Shown here piece by piece: positions 18,981 to 27,147 of a stretch of 64,000 bases of DNA (the first letter of the stretch is position 1; each line of letters begins with the position of its first letter). The stretch is from the NCBI RefSeq assembly GCF_016793485.1, contig NZ_JAEULZ010000006.1, positions 1 through 64,000 of the forward strand, in the 5' to 3' direction. The translations under genes were made by a program, and so were the position numbers. Under the pieces are notes generated by a model, which was not told the origin of the DNA, searched no databases, and saw only the letters and a list, made by a program, of their open reading frames with translations. The stretch comes from Mesorhizobium sp. Its GTDB lineage: Bacteria; Pseudomonadota; Alphaproteobacteria; Rhizobiales; Rhizobiaceae.

Positions 18981-20116
18981 GCGACGCGACGTCCCTCGCG
19001 CCAGACGGTGCGAACGACCGGAATATGCTCCTCCAGTCGGACACGCACGAGGTCGGCGCGCCGGCCCGGCTCAATGACGCCGCGATCGGTCAGGCCGACG
19101 GCGTCGGCAGGATTCTTCGACACCATCGCTACCGCCTGCGGCAGCGAGATGCCGTCGACAGCGTCGCCGATGAAGAAAGCCGACTGGATCAGGCTGAACG
19201 GGATGTAGTCGGACGACAGGATATCGAGCAGGCCGTCGGCCGCGAGGTCGCGGGCCGAGACGTTGCCGGAGTGCGAACCGCCGCGCATGACGTTCGGCGC
19301 GCCCATCAGCACGCCGAGGCCGGCCTGCTTGGAAGCGGCCGCCGCTTCCGTCGTGGTCGGGAATTCGGCGACGCGGATACCCTGCTCGATCGCCTCGTCG
19401 ACATGCGCGACCGTTGCGTCGTCATGGCTGGCCAGCACGATGCCGCGCTCATGGCAGGCCTTGGCAACGGCCAGCCGGTTGGATGCGGAGTTCTGCTGTG
19501 ACTGGGCGACACGCGCATCGCAATAGATGCGGAACTGTTCCTCCGACATCTTCATCTTGCCCATGTAGTAGGTGGCGTAGGCCTCCAGGCTGGCGAACTG
19601 GCGCTGGCCGGGCGCATGGTCCATGAGCGAGGCGAGTTTGACGCGATAGTCGCCCGAGAACAGCGCGAAAGCTTCAAGGCAGTCCGGCGCGGAGACTTCG
19701 CAGCGCAGGTGGATGAAGTGATCGGCGCGCACCAAATCTTCGCTGACGCTGGTCTCGATGGCGTCGGCCAGCTTGCGCATATCCTGCATTGTCAGGTCGG
19801 CTTCGTAGTCCATGCCGACGCGCAGCGCGTCGAACACGGTTGTGATGCCTGCGGTGGCGATCTGCGCGTCATGCGCCAATACGGAGGCGATCGGGTTCCA
19901 GCGCACTTTTGGGCGCGGCGCATAATGGCCCTCGAGATGGTCGGTATGCAGCTCGACCAGCCCCGGGATGACGTAGTCGCCCTCCATGTTCTCGCCCGTG
20001 CGGACATTGCCGCGGTCGATGTCGGCAATCTTGCCGTCGCGAATGACGACGCTGCCCGGCACGACCTCGTCGGCGAGCACGATGTTGGCGTTGGTCAGGA
20101 CGGTCTCGGTCATCAT
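18977..20116 (-). CDS. phnM: Alpha-D-ribose 1-methylphosphonate 5-triphosphate diphosphatase PhnM
   Basis: PhnM removes pyrophosphate from the ribose-triphosphate phosphonate intermediate before C-P bond cleavage. The 379-residue amidohydrolase has the metal motif HTDHLEGH near residue 59, the ASHDDATVAHV segment and the GAPNVMRGGSHSGN active-site loop. The start at 20116 (ATGATG) overlaps the DUF1045 stop codon (ATGA). An upstream extension in the same frame lies wholly within the DUF1045 gene and is rejected. Order DUF1045-phnM-phnN forms a tight phosphonate operon. Confidence 0.93.
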   Translation of the reverse strand: MMTETVLTNANIVLADEVVPGSVVIRDGKIADIDRGNVRTGENMEGDYVIPGLVELHTDHLEGHYAPRPKVRWNPIASVLAHDAQIATAGITTVFDALRVGMDYEADLTMQDMRKLADAIETSVSEDLVRADHFIHLRCEVSAPDCLEAFALFSGDYRVKLASLMDHAPGQRQFASLEAYATYYMGKMKMSEEQFRIYCDARVAQSQQNSASNRLAVAKACHERGIVLASHDDATVAHVDEAIEQGIRVAEFPTTTEAAAASKQAGLGVLMGAPNVMRGGSHSGNVSARDLAADGLLDILSSDYIPFSLIQSAFFIGDAVDGISLPQAVAMVSKNPADAVGLTDRGVIEPGRRADLVRVRLEEHIPVVRTVWREGRRVA

Positions 20117-20820
20117 GCGGTCTTTCTCTTGAGGCGGCTGCCGAGGCCGTACCAGGACTTCACCACGAAAGGTGCGCCCGGCTCTGGCTCGACGAAGAGC
20201 GCCAGTCCGTCGATGACGGCCGGCTGGTCGAGTGCGGTGGCGAAGACCTCGTCGATCGCAGCGCGGACACGCGGCAGGTCGGCGTCGGGCACGCGGCCAG
20301 TCAGCGTCATGTGGAAGCGGAAGCTCTCGAAGACGTAGGGATAGCCCCACTGCATCAGGTTGCGGAATTCTTCGGGGCTCAGCGATTCCGGACTGCGCCT
20401 GCGGACGTCGGCCTCGGACAGCGGCGCGCGGAAGCGGTCGAAATGGGTGACGATCTCACCGGCCAGGCGGTCGAGGTCAGGGGCCGGGCTGGCGGGCACC
20501 AGCGCCAGGAAACCGTCGATGCGCTTCGGCACCAGCCTTGACAGCAGAACGGGCTCTGCGCCGGCTGCGAAGCGCGCAAGCTCCTGGTCGAGTTCGGCCT
20601 CGCCGACACGTTCGGCCAGATGGAAAGGCGCCTTCAGCGTAGCGTGGAACCCGTAACGCCGCGCGCTCGCAGTATGGAAAGCGATCTCGGCGGGCGACAG
20701 GGTAGTCACGGCCGGCGGCGGCAACTGACCGCCCGTAAAGGGGTCGCGGCCAAGCCAGCCCGCCGCAACACGCGTGAGCGGGTCGTTCTGTCCCGGTGTG
20801 AAATAGACGGCGTATCGCAT
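20113..20820 (-). CDS. DUF1045 phosphonate-operon protein, 2H phosphoesterase fold
   Basis: A 235-residue protein of the family annotated as a putative phosphonate metabolism protein. Two HxT motifs are visible, FHATLKAP near residue 59 and FHMTLTG near residue 172. This is the signature of 2H phosphoesterases, which hydrolyse cyclic phosphodiesters or RNA ends. In E. coli the cyclic ribose phosphate made by C-P lyase is opened by PhnP, and no phnP is seen here. The protein could perform that step. The fold is read from the motifs; the substrate is an inference. It is the first gene of the operon. Confidence 0.82.
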   Translation of the reverse strand: MRYAVYFTPGQNDPLTRVAAGWLGRDPFTGGQLPPPAVTTLSPAEIAFHTASARRYGFHATLKAPFHLAERVGEAELDQELARFAAGAEPVLLSRLVPKRIDGFLALVPASPAPDLDRLAGEIVTHFDRFRAPLSEADVRRRSPESLSPEEFRNLMQWGYPYVFESFRFHMTLTGRVPDADLPRVRAAIDEVFATALDQPAVIDGLALFVEPEPGAPFVVKSWYGLGSRLKRKTA

Positions 20821-20950
20821 AGACGAATCCTTGTCGGCTCGTCCCTTAGGCGATTTCCATGACGGAATGACGAAAGCCGGCTGACTAAATGCGGCAGATA
20901 GCAGAGCAAGGTAACAAAGTCATGTCGGTGTTTTCGCTCACGGGCCGTTT

Positions 20951-21030
20951 CGCCGCCTGCCGGCGGCTGGCCCTCCGCGGGGGCGCGCCATAAGGCGCGA
21001 CGGCCGGTCGGGCTTGCGGCCTTCGGCCGG
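20951..21030. repeat. GC-rich intergenic multi-hairpin element
   Basis: The 252-base gap between DUF1045 and iolB holds at least three perfect small inverted repeats. They are CGCCG/CGGCG (20951-20965), CGCGCC-ATAA-GGCGCG (20984-20999) and CGGCC-TTC-GGCCG (21017-21029). The pattern is that of rhizobial palindromic intergenic repeats rather than a gene. No coding frame with family similarity is seen in this gap. Confidence 0.4.
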
Positions 21031-21053
21031 GCGGTATCGGCGAAGCAGGCAAA

Positions 21054-21068
21054 AGAGGCCGTGCCTCT
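21054..21068 (-). terminator. iolB terminator
   Basis: AGAGGC and GCCTCT form a 6-bp stem around a CGT loop. On the minus strand it is followed by TTTT. It begins 5 bases after the end of iolB, in the direction of transcription of the iolCDE-X-B operon. Confidence 0.6.
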
Positions 21069-21072
21069 CGCC

Positions 21073-21885
21073 TTACGCCTTCATCAGCCACTCGTGCTCG
21101 GGGGCGTTGTGGAACTTCCACGTCCGCTTCGGGCCGGCCATGACGTTCAGATAATAGAGGTCGTAGCCGTGGCAGGCGGCGCAGGGGTGGTAGCCCTTAG
21201 GCACCAGCGTCACGTCGCCGTCCTCGACCGCCATCACCTCGTCCAGCTCGCGGTTGCCCGCCGCATCGGCGTCCGTATAGACGCGCTGGAAGGCAAAACC
21301 CTGCGGCGGGTTGAGCCGGTGATAGTAGGTCTCCTCGAGATAGGATTCGACCGGCAGCGCGTCGCGGTCGTGCTTGTGCGGCGGATAGCTCGACGTGTGG
21401 CCGCCCGGCGTGATGACCTCCACCACGAGCAGCGAATCGGCAGGCTTGCCCTCAGGCAGGATGTTGGTGACGTAGCGCGTGTTGGTGCCCTTGCCGCGCA
21501 CCTCCTGCCCGAGATCGTTAGGCCCAATGAGCCGGACCGGCAGGCCGCCGCCGAGGCCGGGCGCGGAGCAGACAGCCAGTTCGAGATCGGTATCGGCGGT
21601 GACCGACCAATCCGAACCCTGGGGCACATAGACCGACCACGGCTTGCCGTCGAAGGGGCTCATGCGTTCGCCGATCAGGCCGAAGTCTTGCCCGCCGGCT
21701 TTCACCTTCGCCTTGCCGGTGATGATGACAAGGCAGACTTCGCGGCTGCCGGTGTTTTCCGCAACAGTGTCGCCCGGCGTCACCCGGTGCAGGTCGAAGC
21801 CGACATAGGTCCAGCCGGCGTTTTCAGGCGTCACATGTGCGACGCGACCGGTACCAGCCTTGCTCTTCACCTGCAGCTTCGACAT
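21073..21885 (-). CDS. iolB: 5-deoxy-glucuronate isomerase IolB
   Basis: IolB isomerises 5-deoxy-D-glucuronate to 2-deoxy-5-keto-D-gluconate in myo-inositol breakdown. The 270-residue bicupin has the conserved SSYPPHKHD metal-binding motif, the EETYYHRLNPPQGFAFQRVYTD segment in shortened form, and the C-terminal PEHEWL-type end. The ATG at 21885 has an AAGGA ribosome-binding site. Upstream codons in the same frame lie in the neighbouring small gene and are not IolB-like. It is the last gene of the iolC-D-E-X-B transcript. Confidence 0.95.
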   Translation of the reverse strand: MSKLQVKSKAGTGRVAHVTPENAGWTYVGFDLHRVTPGDTVAENTGSREVCLVIITGKAKVKAGGQDFGLIGERMSPFDGKPWSVYVPQGSDWSVTADTDLELAVCSAPGLGGGLPVRLIGPNDLGQEVRGKGTNTRYVTNILPEGKPADSLLVVEVITPGGHTSSYPPHKHDRDALPVESYLEETYYHRLNPPQGFAFQRVYTDADAAGNRELDEVMAVEDGDVTLVPKGYHPCAACHGYDLYYLNVMAGPKRTWKFHNAPEHEWLMKA

Positions 21886-21889
21886 TGGG

Positions 21890-22135
21890 CTATTCCTTTT
21901 GTGCGGGCGGGCTCTCGGGCGGGGTGTCTGCCGATGCTTCCGCTGGCTGCGCTTCCTCGATCGGCTTGTAGAGGTAGAGGAACTGCCAGACGGCATAGGC
22001 GGTGAAGGCCGCTGCGATCCAGCCCCACATCGAGGAGCCGTTCCAGAACTCGAACACCGACCAGCCGGCGCAGACCGCGATGATGGCGATGCGACGCCAG
22101 AGCGGGCGGAAAAACGGGTGCTCGTGGTCTTTCAA
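21890..22135 (-). CDS. Small membrane protein in the iol operon (DUF3329-like)
   Basis: An 81-residue protein that begins with a TTG codon at 22135, preceded by GAGGAAA at a good distance. The N-terminus EHPFFRPLWRR is followed by two hydrophobic helices (about residues 16-30 and 36-55), ending in an acidic/proline tail. The pattern resembles short DUF3329-like membrane proteins of rhizobia. It sits between iolE and iolB with only 4 and 23 bases to its neighbours, so it is expressed with inositol catabolism. No inositol role is established. Confidence 0.72.
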   Translation of the reverse strand: MKDHEHPFFRPLWRRIAIIAVCAGWSVFEFWNGSSMWGWIAAAFTAYAVWQFLYLYKPIEEAQPAEASADTPPESPPAQKE

Positions 22136-22158
22136 GAGTATTTCCTCGGTTGGTCGTT

Positions 22159-23079
22159 TCAGGTGGCCGGGAAGCCTTTCGTCTCGACCGTATAACCCGC
22201 CGCCGTCATGACGCGCATCAATTCCTTGTGGCCCACCTCAGCCATTTTAAGCGGCGGGTTCTTTTTAGGATCCTGCTCGGCCTCGACCACGAACCAGCCC
22301 TCGTAGCCATAGTCGGCGAATTTCTTCACGATCGCGCCGAAATCGAGCGAGCCATCGCCGGGCACGGTGAAGGCGCCGAGCGCCACGGCGTCGAGGAAGG
22401 ACTGCGTCTTCCAGTCGAGCGCCTTGATCACGTCCATGCGCACGTCCTTCACGTGGACATGGCTGATGCGCTTGTGGTGGCGGTCGATCACGGCAAGCAC
22501 GTCGCCACCGGCAAACGCCAGGTGGCCTGCGTCGAGCAACAGCGGAATGCCCTCGCCGGAATATTTCATGAAGGCGTCGAGCTCATGTTCGAATTGCACG
22601 ACGGCAGCCATGTGGTGATGGTAGGAGAGCGGCATGCCCTGCTCGGCGCACCATTCGCCGAATTGGGTAAGCTGCCTAGCGTAAGCCTTCATCTCGTCGT
22701 CGGGCAGAACGGTCTTGCCGGCGAGCGGTTTACTGCGGTCACCCTGGATCGAGCGGCCGACCTCGCCATAGACGATGCAGGGCGCGTCGACGGCCTTGAA
22801 CAGCTCGATCATCGGCTGAATTCGGGCCTTGTTGGCGGCGAGGTCGCCGTCGGCGGCAAGGGTGCCGGAGAACCAGCCGCCGCAGAGCGTCACGTCGGCC
22901 GCCTTCAGGATCGGCAGCATGATCTTCGGATCGTTAGGGAACCGCCTGCCCATCTCCATGCCGGTGAAGCCGGCCGAGCGCGACTGGCGCAGGCATTCCT
23001 CCAGCGAGACGTCGTCGGATAGTTCGACCAGATCGTCGTTCCACCATGCGATGGGGGACATGCCAAGCTTGGCTTTCAT
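22159..23079 (-). CDS. iolE: Myo-inosose-2 dehydratase IolE
   Basis: IolE dehydrates scyllo-inosose (2-keto-myo-inositol) to the trione precursor of ring opening. The 306-residue TIM-barrel protein of the sugar-phosphate isomerase/epimerase superfamily shows KLGMSPIAWWNDDL at the N-terminus. It also has the metal-site segments YHHHMAAVVQ, LLDAGHLAFAGGD and HVHVKDVR. GGAG lies six bases before the ATG. It lies within iolC-D-E-X-B, with a palindromic repeat between it and iolD. Confidence 0.94.
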   Translation of the reverse strand: MKAKLGMSPIAWWNDDLVELSDDVSLEECLRQSRSAGFTGMEMGRRFPNDPKIMLPILKAADVTLCGGWFSGTLAADGDLAANKARIQPMIELFKAVDAPCIVYGEVGRSIQGDRSKPLAGKTVLPDDEMKAYARQLTQFGEWCAEQGMPLSYHHHMAAVVQFEHELDAFMKYSGEGIPLLLDAGHLAFAGGDVLAVIDRHHKRISHVHVKDVRMDVIKALDWKTQSFLDAVALGAFTVPGDGSLDFGAIVKKFADYGYEGWFVVEAEQDPKKNPPLKMAEVGHKELMRVMTAAGYTVETKGFPAT

Positions 23080-23093
23080 TCTATCTCCGCTTC

Positions 23094-23211
23094 CACCTCC
23101 CCTTGTGAGAGGTCGCGCCGCAGGCGCGTTGTGGGTTGGTTGTCTTACACTGGCGGCTAGGGGACCCCCACCCCGGCGCTGCGCGCCGACCCTCCCCGCA
23201 AGGGGGAGGGT
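23094..23211. repeat. Rhizobial palindromic repeat between iolE and iolD
   Basis: The right part (23164-23211) begins ACCCCCACCCC and ends with CCTCCCCGCAAGGGGGAGG. Nearly the same sequence occurs as one arm of the element inside hrpB at 35827-35878, and in inverted form at 35735-35782. The left part is a more diverged, GC-rich partner. In transcribed RNA the CTCCCC/GGGGGAG segments can form a hairpin between two iol cistrons. Confidence 0.7.
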
Positions 23212-23220
23212 ATAGGCGTC

Positions 23221-25068
23221 TCAGTTCACGAGATGCTGCATCTTGCGCTTCTTCTCATAGTCCTTGCGCGCCTTGTTGACACTTGGGCGCGTCGAGACTT
23301 CCGGCACGGCGACGTCCCACCAGTGGCCGCCGGCCTCCGTGGAAACGAGCGGATCGGTGTCCATGACGATGACGCTGGTGCGGTCGTACTTCTCCGCATC
23401 CTTCAAGGCGCGCTCGAGCTCGGCAATCGACTCGGCTTTGCGTGCGATCGCGCCCATCGCGGCTGCATGCGCGGCGAAGTCGATTTCGGACGGACGCTCT
23501 TGCAGCGTGTCGCGGAAGAGATTGTTGAAGTTGGCGCCGCCGGTCGCCATCTGCAGCCGGTTGATGCAGCCAAAGCCCCTGTTGTCGAGCACGACGATGG
23601 TGAGCTTCTTGCCAAGCATGACCGAAGTCGCGATCTCGGAATTGGCCATCATGTAGGAGCCGTCGCCGAGCATGACGATCACGTCCTGCTCCGGCCGGGC
23701 GATCTTCACGCCGAGCCCGCCGGCGATCTCGTAGCCCATGGTGGAGAAGCCGTAGTCGAGATGATAGCTGCCCGGCGCGCCGGCCGGCCACAGCTTGTGC
23801 AGCTCGCCGGGCAGGCCGCCGGATGCGCAGACCAGAGTCGCCTTGGAACTGCGTGCGCGATGCACTGCGCCGATCGCCTGCGCGTCAGATGGCAGCGCGT
23901 TGGTCGGGTCGGTGACGGCCTTCGCGGCTTTCAGCCACGCGGCCTTGGCCTCCTTCGCCGTCTTGACCCAGGAGGCGGGTGACTTCCAGTTCGTTAGCCG
24001 GCTTTCAAGTGCCTCCAGTCCGGCCTTGGCGTCTGCCACCAGCGGCAGGCCGCTGTGCTTGCCGGCATCGAAGGGCTGCGCGTTCAGCCCGATGATCTTC
24101 GCCCCGTCGGCCTTGAACAAAGCCCATGACCCCGTGGTGAAATCCTGCAGGCGCGAGCCGACCGCCAGCACCACGTCCGCCTGCTCGGCGAGCAGGTTAG
24201 AAGCGGACGAGCCGGTGACGCCGACCGAGCCCATGTTGAGCGGATGCACATGTGGCAGGCTGGACTTGCCGGCCTGCGTCTCCATAACCGGGATGCCGTG
24301 CTTTTCGGCGAAGGCCTTCAGCGTCTCGGTGGCTTCGGAGTACAGGACGCCGCCGCCTGCGATGATGACGGGCTTCTTCGCAGCCTTCAGCGCGGCGACC
24401 GCTGCGTCGAGTTCTCGCGCGTCCGGCTGCGGCCGGCGCGGAATCCACATACGTTCTTCAAAGAAGGCTTCCGGATAGTCGAAGGCTTCCGCCTGCACAT
24501 CCTGGCAAAGCGAAAGCGTCACTGGCCCGCAATCGGCAGGATCTGTCAGCACGGCCATGGCGCGTTGCAGAGCCGGAATGATCTGCTCTGGCCGCGTAAT
24601 GCGATCGAAGTAGCGCGACACCGGCCGAAACACGTCGTTGGCGCTGACCGTGCCGTCGCCGAAACTTTCGACCTGCTGGAGCACTGGGTCGGGCGCGCGG
24701 TTGGCGAAGACATCGCCGGGCAGCAGCAGCAGCGGCAGGCGGTTGACATGGGCGAGTGCTGCGGCCGTGACCATGTTGGTCGCGCCGGGGCCGATCGAGG
24801 AGGTCGCGGCCATGAAGCGGCGCCGGAAATTGGCCTTGCCGAAGGCGATGGCGGCATGCGCCATCGACTGTTCGTTGTGGGCGCGATAGGTCGGCAGTTC
24901 GTCGCGCACCTGATAGAGCGCCTCGCCTATGCCTGCGACATTGCCGTGGCCGAAAATCGCCCAGACGCCGCCGAAGATTGGCAGCTTCCTGCCGTCGATG
25001 ACGGTCATCTGGCGCGTCATGAAGCGGGTCAGCGCCTGCGCCATGGTCAGGCGGATCGTCTTGGTCAT
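23221..25068 (-). CDS. iolD: 3D-(3,5/4)-trihydroxycyclohexane-1,2-dione acylhydrolase IolD
   Basis: IolD is the thiamine-diphosphate enzyme that hydrolytically opens the inositol-derived ring. The 615-residue protein has the three-domain layout of the ThDP superfamily. The cofactor-activating Glu lies in AHNEQSMAHAA near residue 66, a central domain has GGGVLYSEATE, and the metal/ThDP motif GDGSYMMANSEIATS is near residue 460. The ATG at 25068 has a perfect GGAGGA at 7-base spacing. It follows iolC closely and is part of the same operon. Confidence 0.95.
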   Translation of the reverse strand: MTKTIRLTMAQALTRFMTRQMTVIDGRKLPIFGGVWAIFGHGNVAGIGEALYQVRDELPTYRAHNEQSMAHAAIAFGKANFRRRFMAATSSIGPGATNMVTAAALAHVNRLPLLLLPGDVFANRAPDPVLQQVESFGDGTVSANDVFRPVSRYFDRITRPEQIIPALQRAMAVLTDPADCGPVTLSLCQDVQAEAFDYPEAFFEERMWIPRRPQPDARELDAAVAALKAAKKPVIIAGGGVLYSEATETLKAFAEKHGIPVMETQAGKSSLPHVHPLNMGSVGVTGSSASNLLAEQADVVLAVGSRLQDFTTGSWALFKADGAKIIGLNAQPFDAGKHSGLPLVADAKAGLEALESRLTNWKSPASWVKTAKEAKAAWLKAAKAVTDPTNALPSDAQAIGAVHRARSSKATLVCASGGLPGELHKLWPAGAPGSYHLDYGFSTMGYEIAGGLGVKIARPEQDVIVMLGDGSYMMANSEIATSVMLGKKLTIVVLDNRGFGCINRLQMATGGANFNNLFRDTLQERPSEIDFAAHAAAMGAIARKAESIAELERALKDAEKYDRTSVIVMDTDPLVSTEAGGHWWDVAVPEVSTRPSVNKARKDYEKKRKMQHLVN

Positions 25069-25087
25069 AAGTATTCCTCCCGCTTCC

Positions 25088-27016
25088 TTATGCAGCCTTG
25101 CGGCCGCGCGCGGCAAGCCAGGCGTCGGTCAGGCTTTCGAAACGCCGCGCCATGTCTGATATTGCCGCCTCGTCGTCAATCCTGCCGGAAAGCCATTTCT
25201 CGGCGGCGTCGGCGAAGAGTGTCCGCCCGACGGCGAAGCCCTTGACGATGGGCGCGTTGGCAGTCGCCCTGAAGGCGGCTTCGAGCTCGGCCTGAGGCGC
25301 ATCGAGGCCGAGAAGCACCACGCCACGGCACCACGGATCGTTCTTTTCGATCACCGCCTCGATGTTCGCCCATGCAGCGCTCGAGGCCTGGGGCTCCAGC
25401 TTCCACCAGTCGGGCTTGATGCCGAGCGCGTAGAGTTCTTCCAGCGCGCGCGGGACGGTATTGTCATCAAGCTTGCCATGCTTCCCGGCAATGATCTCGA
25501 CCAGCAGCTCACGTCCAACCCGCCGCGAAGCGTCGAACAACGCGCGCAGCTTCTGCTGCTGTTCCGCCTTCAGATGCTCCGGGTCATCAGGGTGGTAGAA
25601 ACACAGGCACTTGATGCAATGGTCGACGGGCCATTCGACGAGCTGCGAGCCGATGTCCTGACTGAATTCGAAACGCAGCGGCCGCGAGCCCGGCAGTTCC
25701 ACCGGCCGTCCAAGCCATGAGAAGCCATGCTTGGCGAATTCGAACATGGCGCTGCGGCCATGCTTCTCGTCAAGCAGCATGCCGTAGCCCTCGCGACCCT
25801 TCGCCACCCGGGCGGCTGCCTTCACGGTCAGCACCTTGAAGTCGCCGATCCGGCTTTCGTCCGCGTTGGCCTTGCGGGCGATTTCCTCGAGCTGCATGCG
25901 GTGATCGCAGGCAAAGGCCATGAGCGAGGGAATGTCGCCGCGGCGCGTCGTGGCCCAGTGGATGTGGTTGATCGCCTCGTCCTTGCGCAGGGCAAGATGC
26001 TTGCTGCCGTTCTTGAGGAAGAACTGCATCTCCTCGAAGGTCGGATATTCAGGCGCGCAGAGCAGGCGCGAGACGGCGAACGCGCCGCAGGCGTTGGCCC
26101 ACGTCGCGGCAGTCTCGAAGCTTTCGCCGCCGAGCCAGCCGCGCAACAGGCCGGACATGAAGGCGTCACCCGCGCCGAGCACGTTGTAGATCTCGATCGG
26201 GAAACCCTTGCCGACGATGCCATCCTCCAGATCGTCGGAGATCGGCCCGTCATAGACGATGCAGCCCTTGGCGCCGCGCTTCAGCACGATCGCGGCCTTA
26301 GACACCGCGCGGATAGCCTTCAGCGAACCCAGCACGTCGTCCGCGCCGGACGCGATCATGATCTCTTCCTCGGTGCCGACGATGAGATCGCAGTCGTGCA
26401 GGATCTGCCGCATCTTGGCCGACACGACGTCCGACTTCACATAGCGCTCGAAGCCCTCGGCATGGCCGGCCAGCCCCCAAAGATTCGGGCGGTAGTCGAT
26501 GTCGAACGCGACCTTGCGGCCGTGGGCCTTGGCGATGCGGATCGCCTTGAGCTGTGCGGCCTCTGTGTTGGGGCGGGAGAAATGCGTGCCGGTCACGATG
26601 ATGGCGCGGGAGGATGCGATGAAGGCCTCGTCCACGTCGTCCTCGCAAAGCGCCATGTCGGCGCAATCGGTACGCACGAAGATCATCGGCGAGACGCCTT
26701 CGTCCTCGACCGACAGCAGCACCAGCGCGGTCAGACGCTCCTTGTCCGTAGTCAGCCCTTCGACGTTCACGCCTTCGCGCACGAGCTGCTCGCGGATGAA
26801 GCGGCCCATCTGCTCGTCGCCGACGCGGCTCAGAAGCGCGGAGCGCAGGCCGAGCCGCGCGGTGCCGACCGAAATATTTGTAGGGCAGCCCCCCACGGCT
26901 TTGGTGAAGGAGGCGATGTCCTCCAGCCGCGACCCGATCTGCTGGCCGTAAAGATCGACCGACGAACGCCCTATGGCGATGACATCGAGTTGATCCGTTT
27001 CACCTGTCCTTACCAC
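25088..27016 (-). CDS. iolC: IolC: 5-dehydro-2-deoxygluconokinase fused to a DUF2090 aldolase-like domain
   Basis: The kinase part phosphorylates 2-deoxy-5-keto-D-gluconate; the fused DUF2090 domain is thought to supply the following aldolase (IolJ-like) step. Residues about 10-330 form a PfkB kinase with VIAIGRSSVDLYGQQ, the KAVGGCPTN substrate motif and the catalytic GAGDAF near residue 281. DUF2090 runs from about residue 350 to the end (RGDIPSLMAFACDHRMQ). A GTG start at 27016 was chosen because AGGGA lies six bases upstream. An ATG at 27085 would place 23 codons over the operator region. It is divergent from idhA. Confidence 0.93.
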   Translation of the reverse strand: MVRTGETDQLDVIAIGRSSVDLYGQQIGSRLEDIASFTKAVGGCPTNISVGTARLGLRSALLSRVGDEQMGRFIREQLVREGVNVEGLTTDKERLTALVLLSVEDEGVSPMIFVRTDCADMALCEDDVDEAFIASSRAIIVTGTHFSRPNTEAAQLKAIRIAKAHGRKVAFDIDYRPNLWGLAGHAEGFERYVKSDVVSAKMRQILHDCDLIVGTEEEIMIASGADDVLGSLKAIRAVSKAAIVLKRGAKGCIVYDGPISDDLEDGIVGKGFPIEIYNVLGAGDAFMSGLLRGWLGGESFETAATWANACGAFAVSRLLCAPEYPTFEEMQFFLKNGSKHLALRKDEAINHIHWATTRRGDIPSLMAFACDHRMQLEEIARKANADESRIGDFKVLTVKAAARVAKGREGYGMLLDEKHGRSAMFEFAKHGFSWLGRPVELPGSRPLRFEFSQDIGSQLVEWPVDHCIKCLCFYHPDDPEHLKAEQQQKLRALFDASRRVGRELLVEIIAGKHGKLDDNTVPRALEELYALGIKPDWWKLEPQASSAAWANIEAVIEKNDPWCRGVVLLGLDAPQAELEAAFRATANAPIVKGFAVGRTLFADAAEKWLSGRIDDEAAISDMARRFESLTDAWLAARGRKAA

Positions 27017-27069
27017 GATTATTCCCTGCCTGACGCCTGCTTGATGTGAATGCGAGATAGAACCGAATT

Positions 27070-27113
27070 GAAACACAAATTCCATTTGACAGTCAACGTG
27101 GAATATTTATTCT
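27070..27113. promoter_or_regulatory. Pair of IolR-like operators between iolC and idhA
   Basis: The RpiR-type regulator IolR of Sinorhizobium meliloti has a GGAA-N6-TTCC recognition pattern. Here two one-mismatch sites occur: GAAA-CACAAA-TTCC (27070-27083) and GGAA-TATTTA-TTCT (27100-27113). The starts are 30 bp apart, the same spacing as the pair before iolR/ibpA. The region is the shared promoter of the iolC operon and idhA. The sites were found by eye and no binding is shown. Confidence 0.55.
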
Positions 27114-27147
27114 ATTTCGGAAAATCCGACATATTGGGAGGACACAT

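Noticed and set aside
27017-27085. ATG at 27085 as the start of iolC
   Set aside because: It would put 23 codons over the divergent operator region, has no ribosome-binding site at good distance, and family similarity begins after the GTG at 27016.
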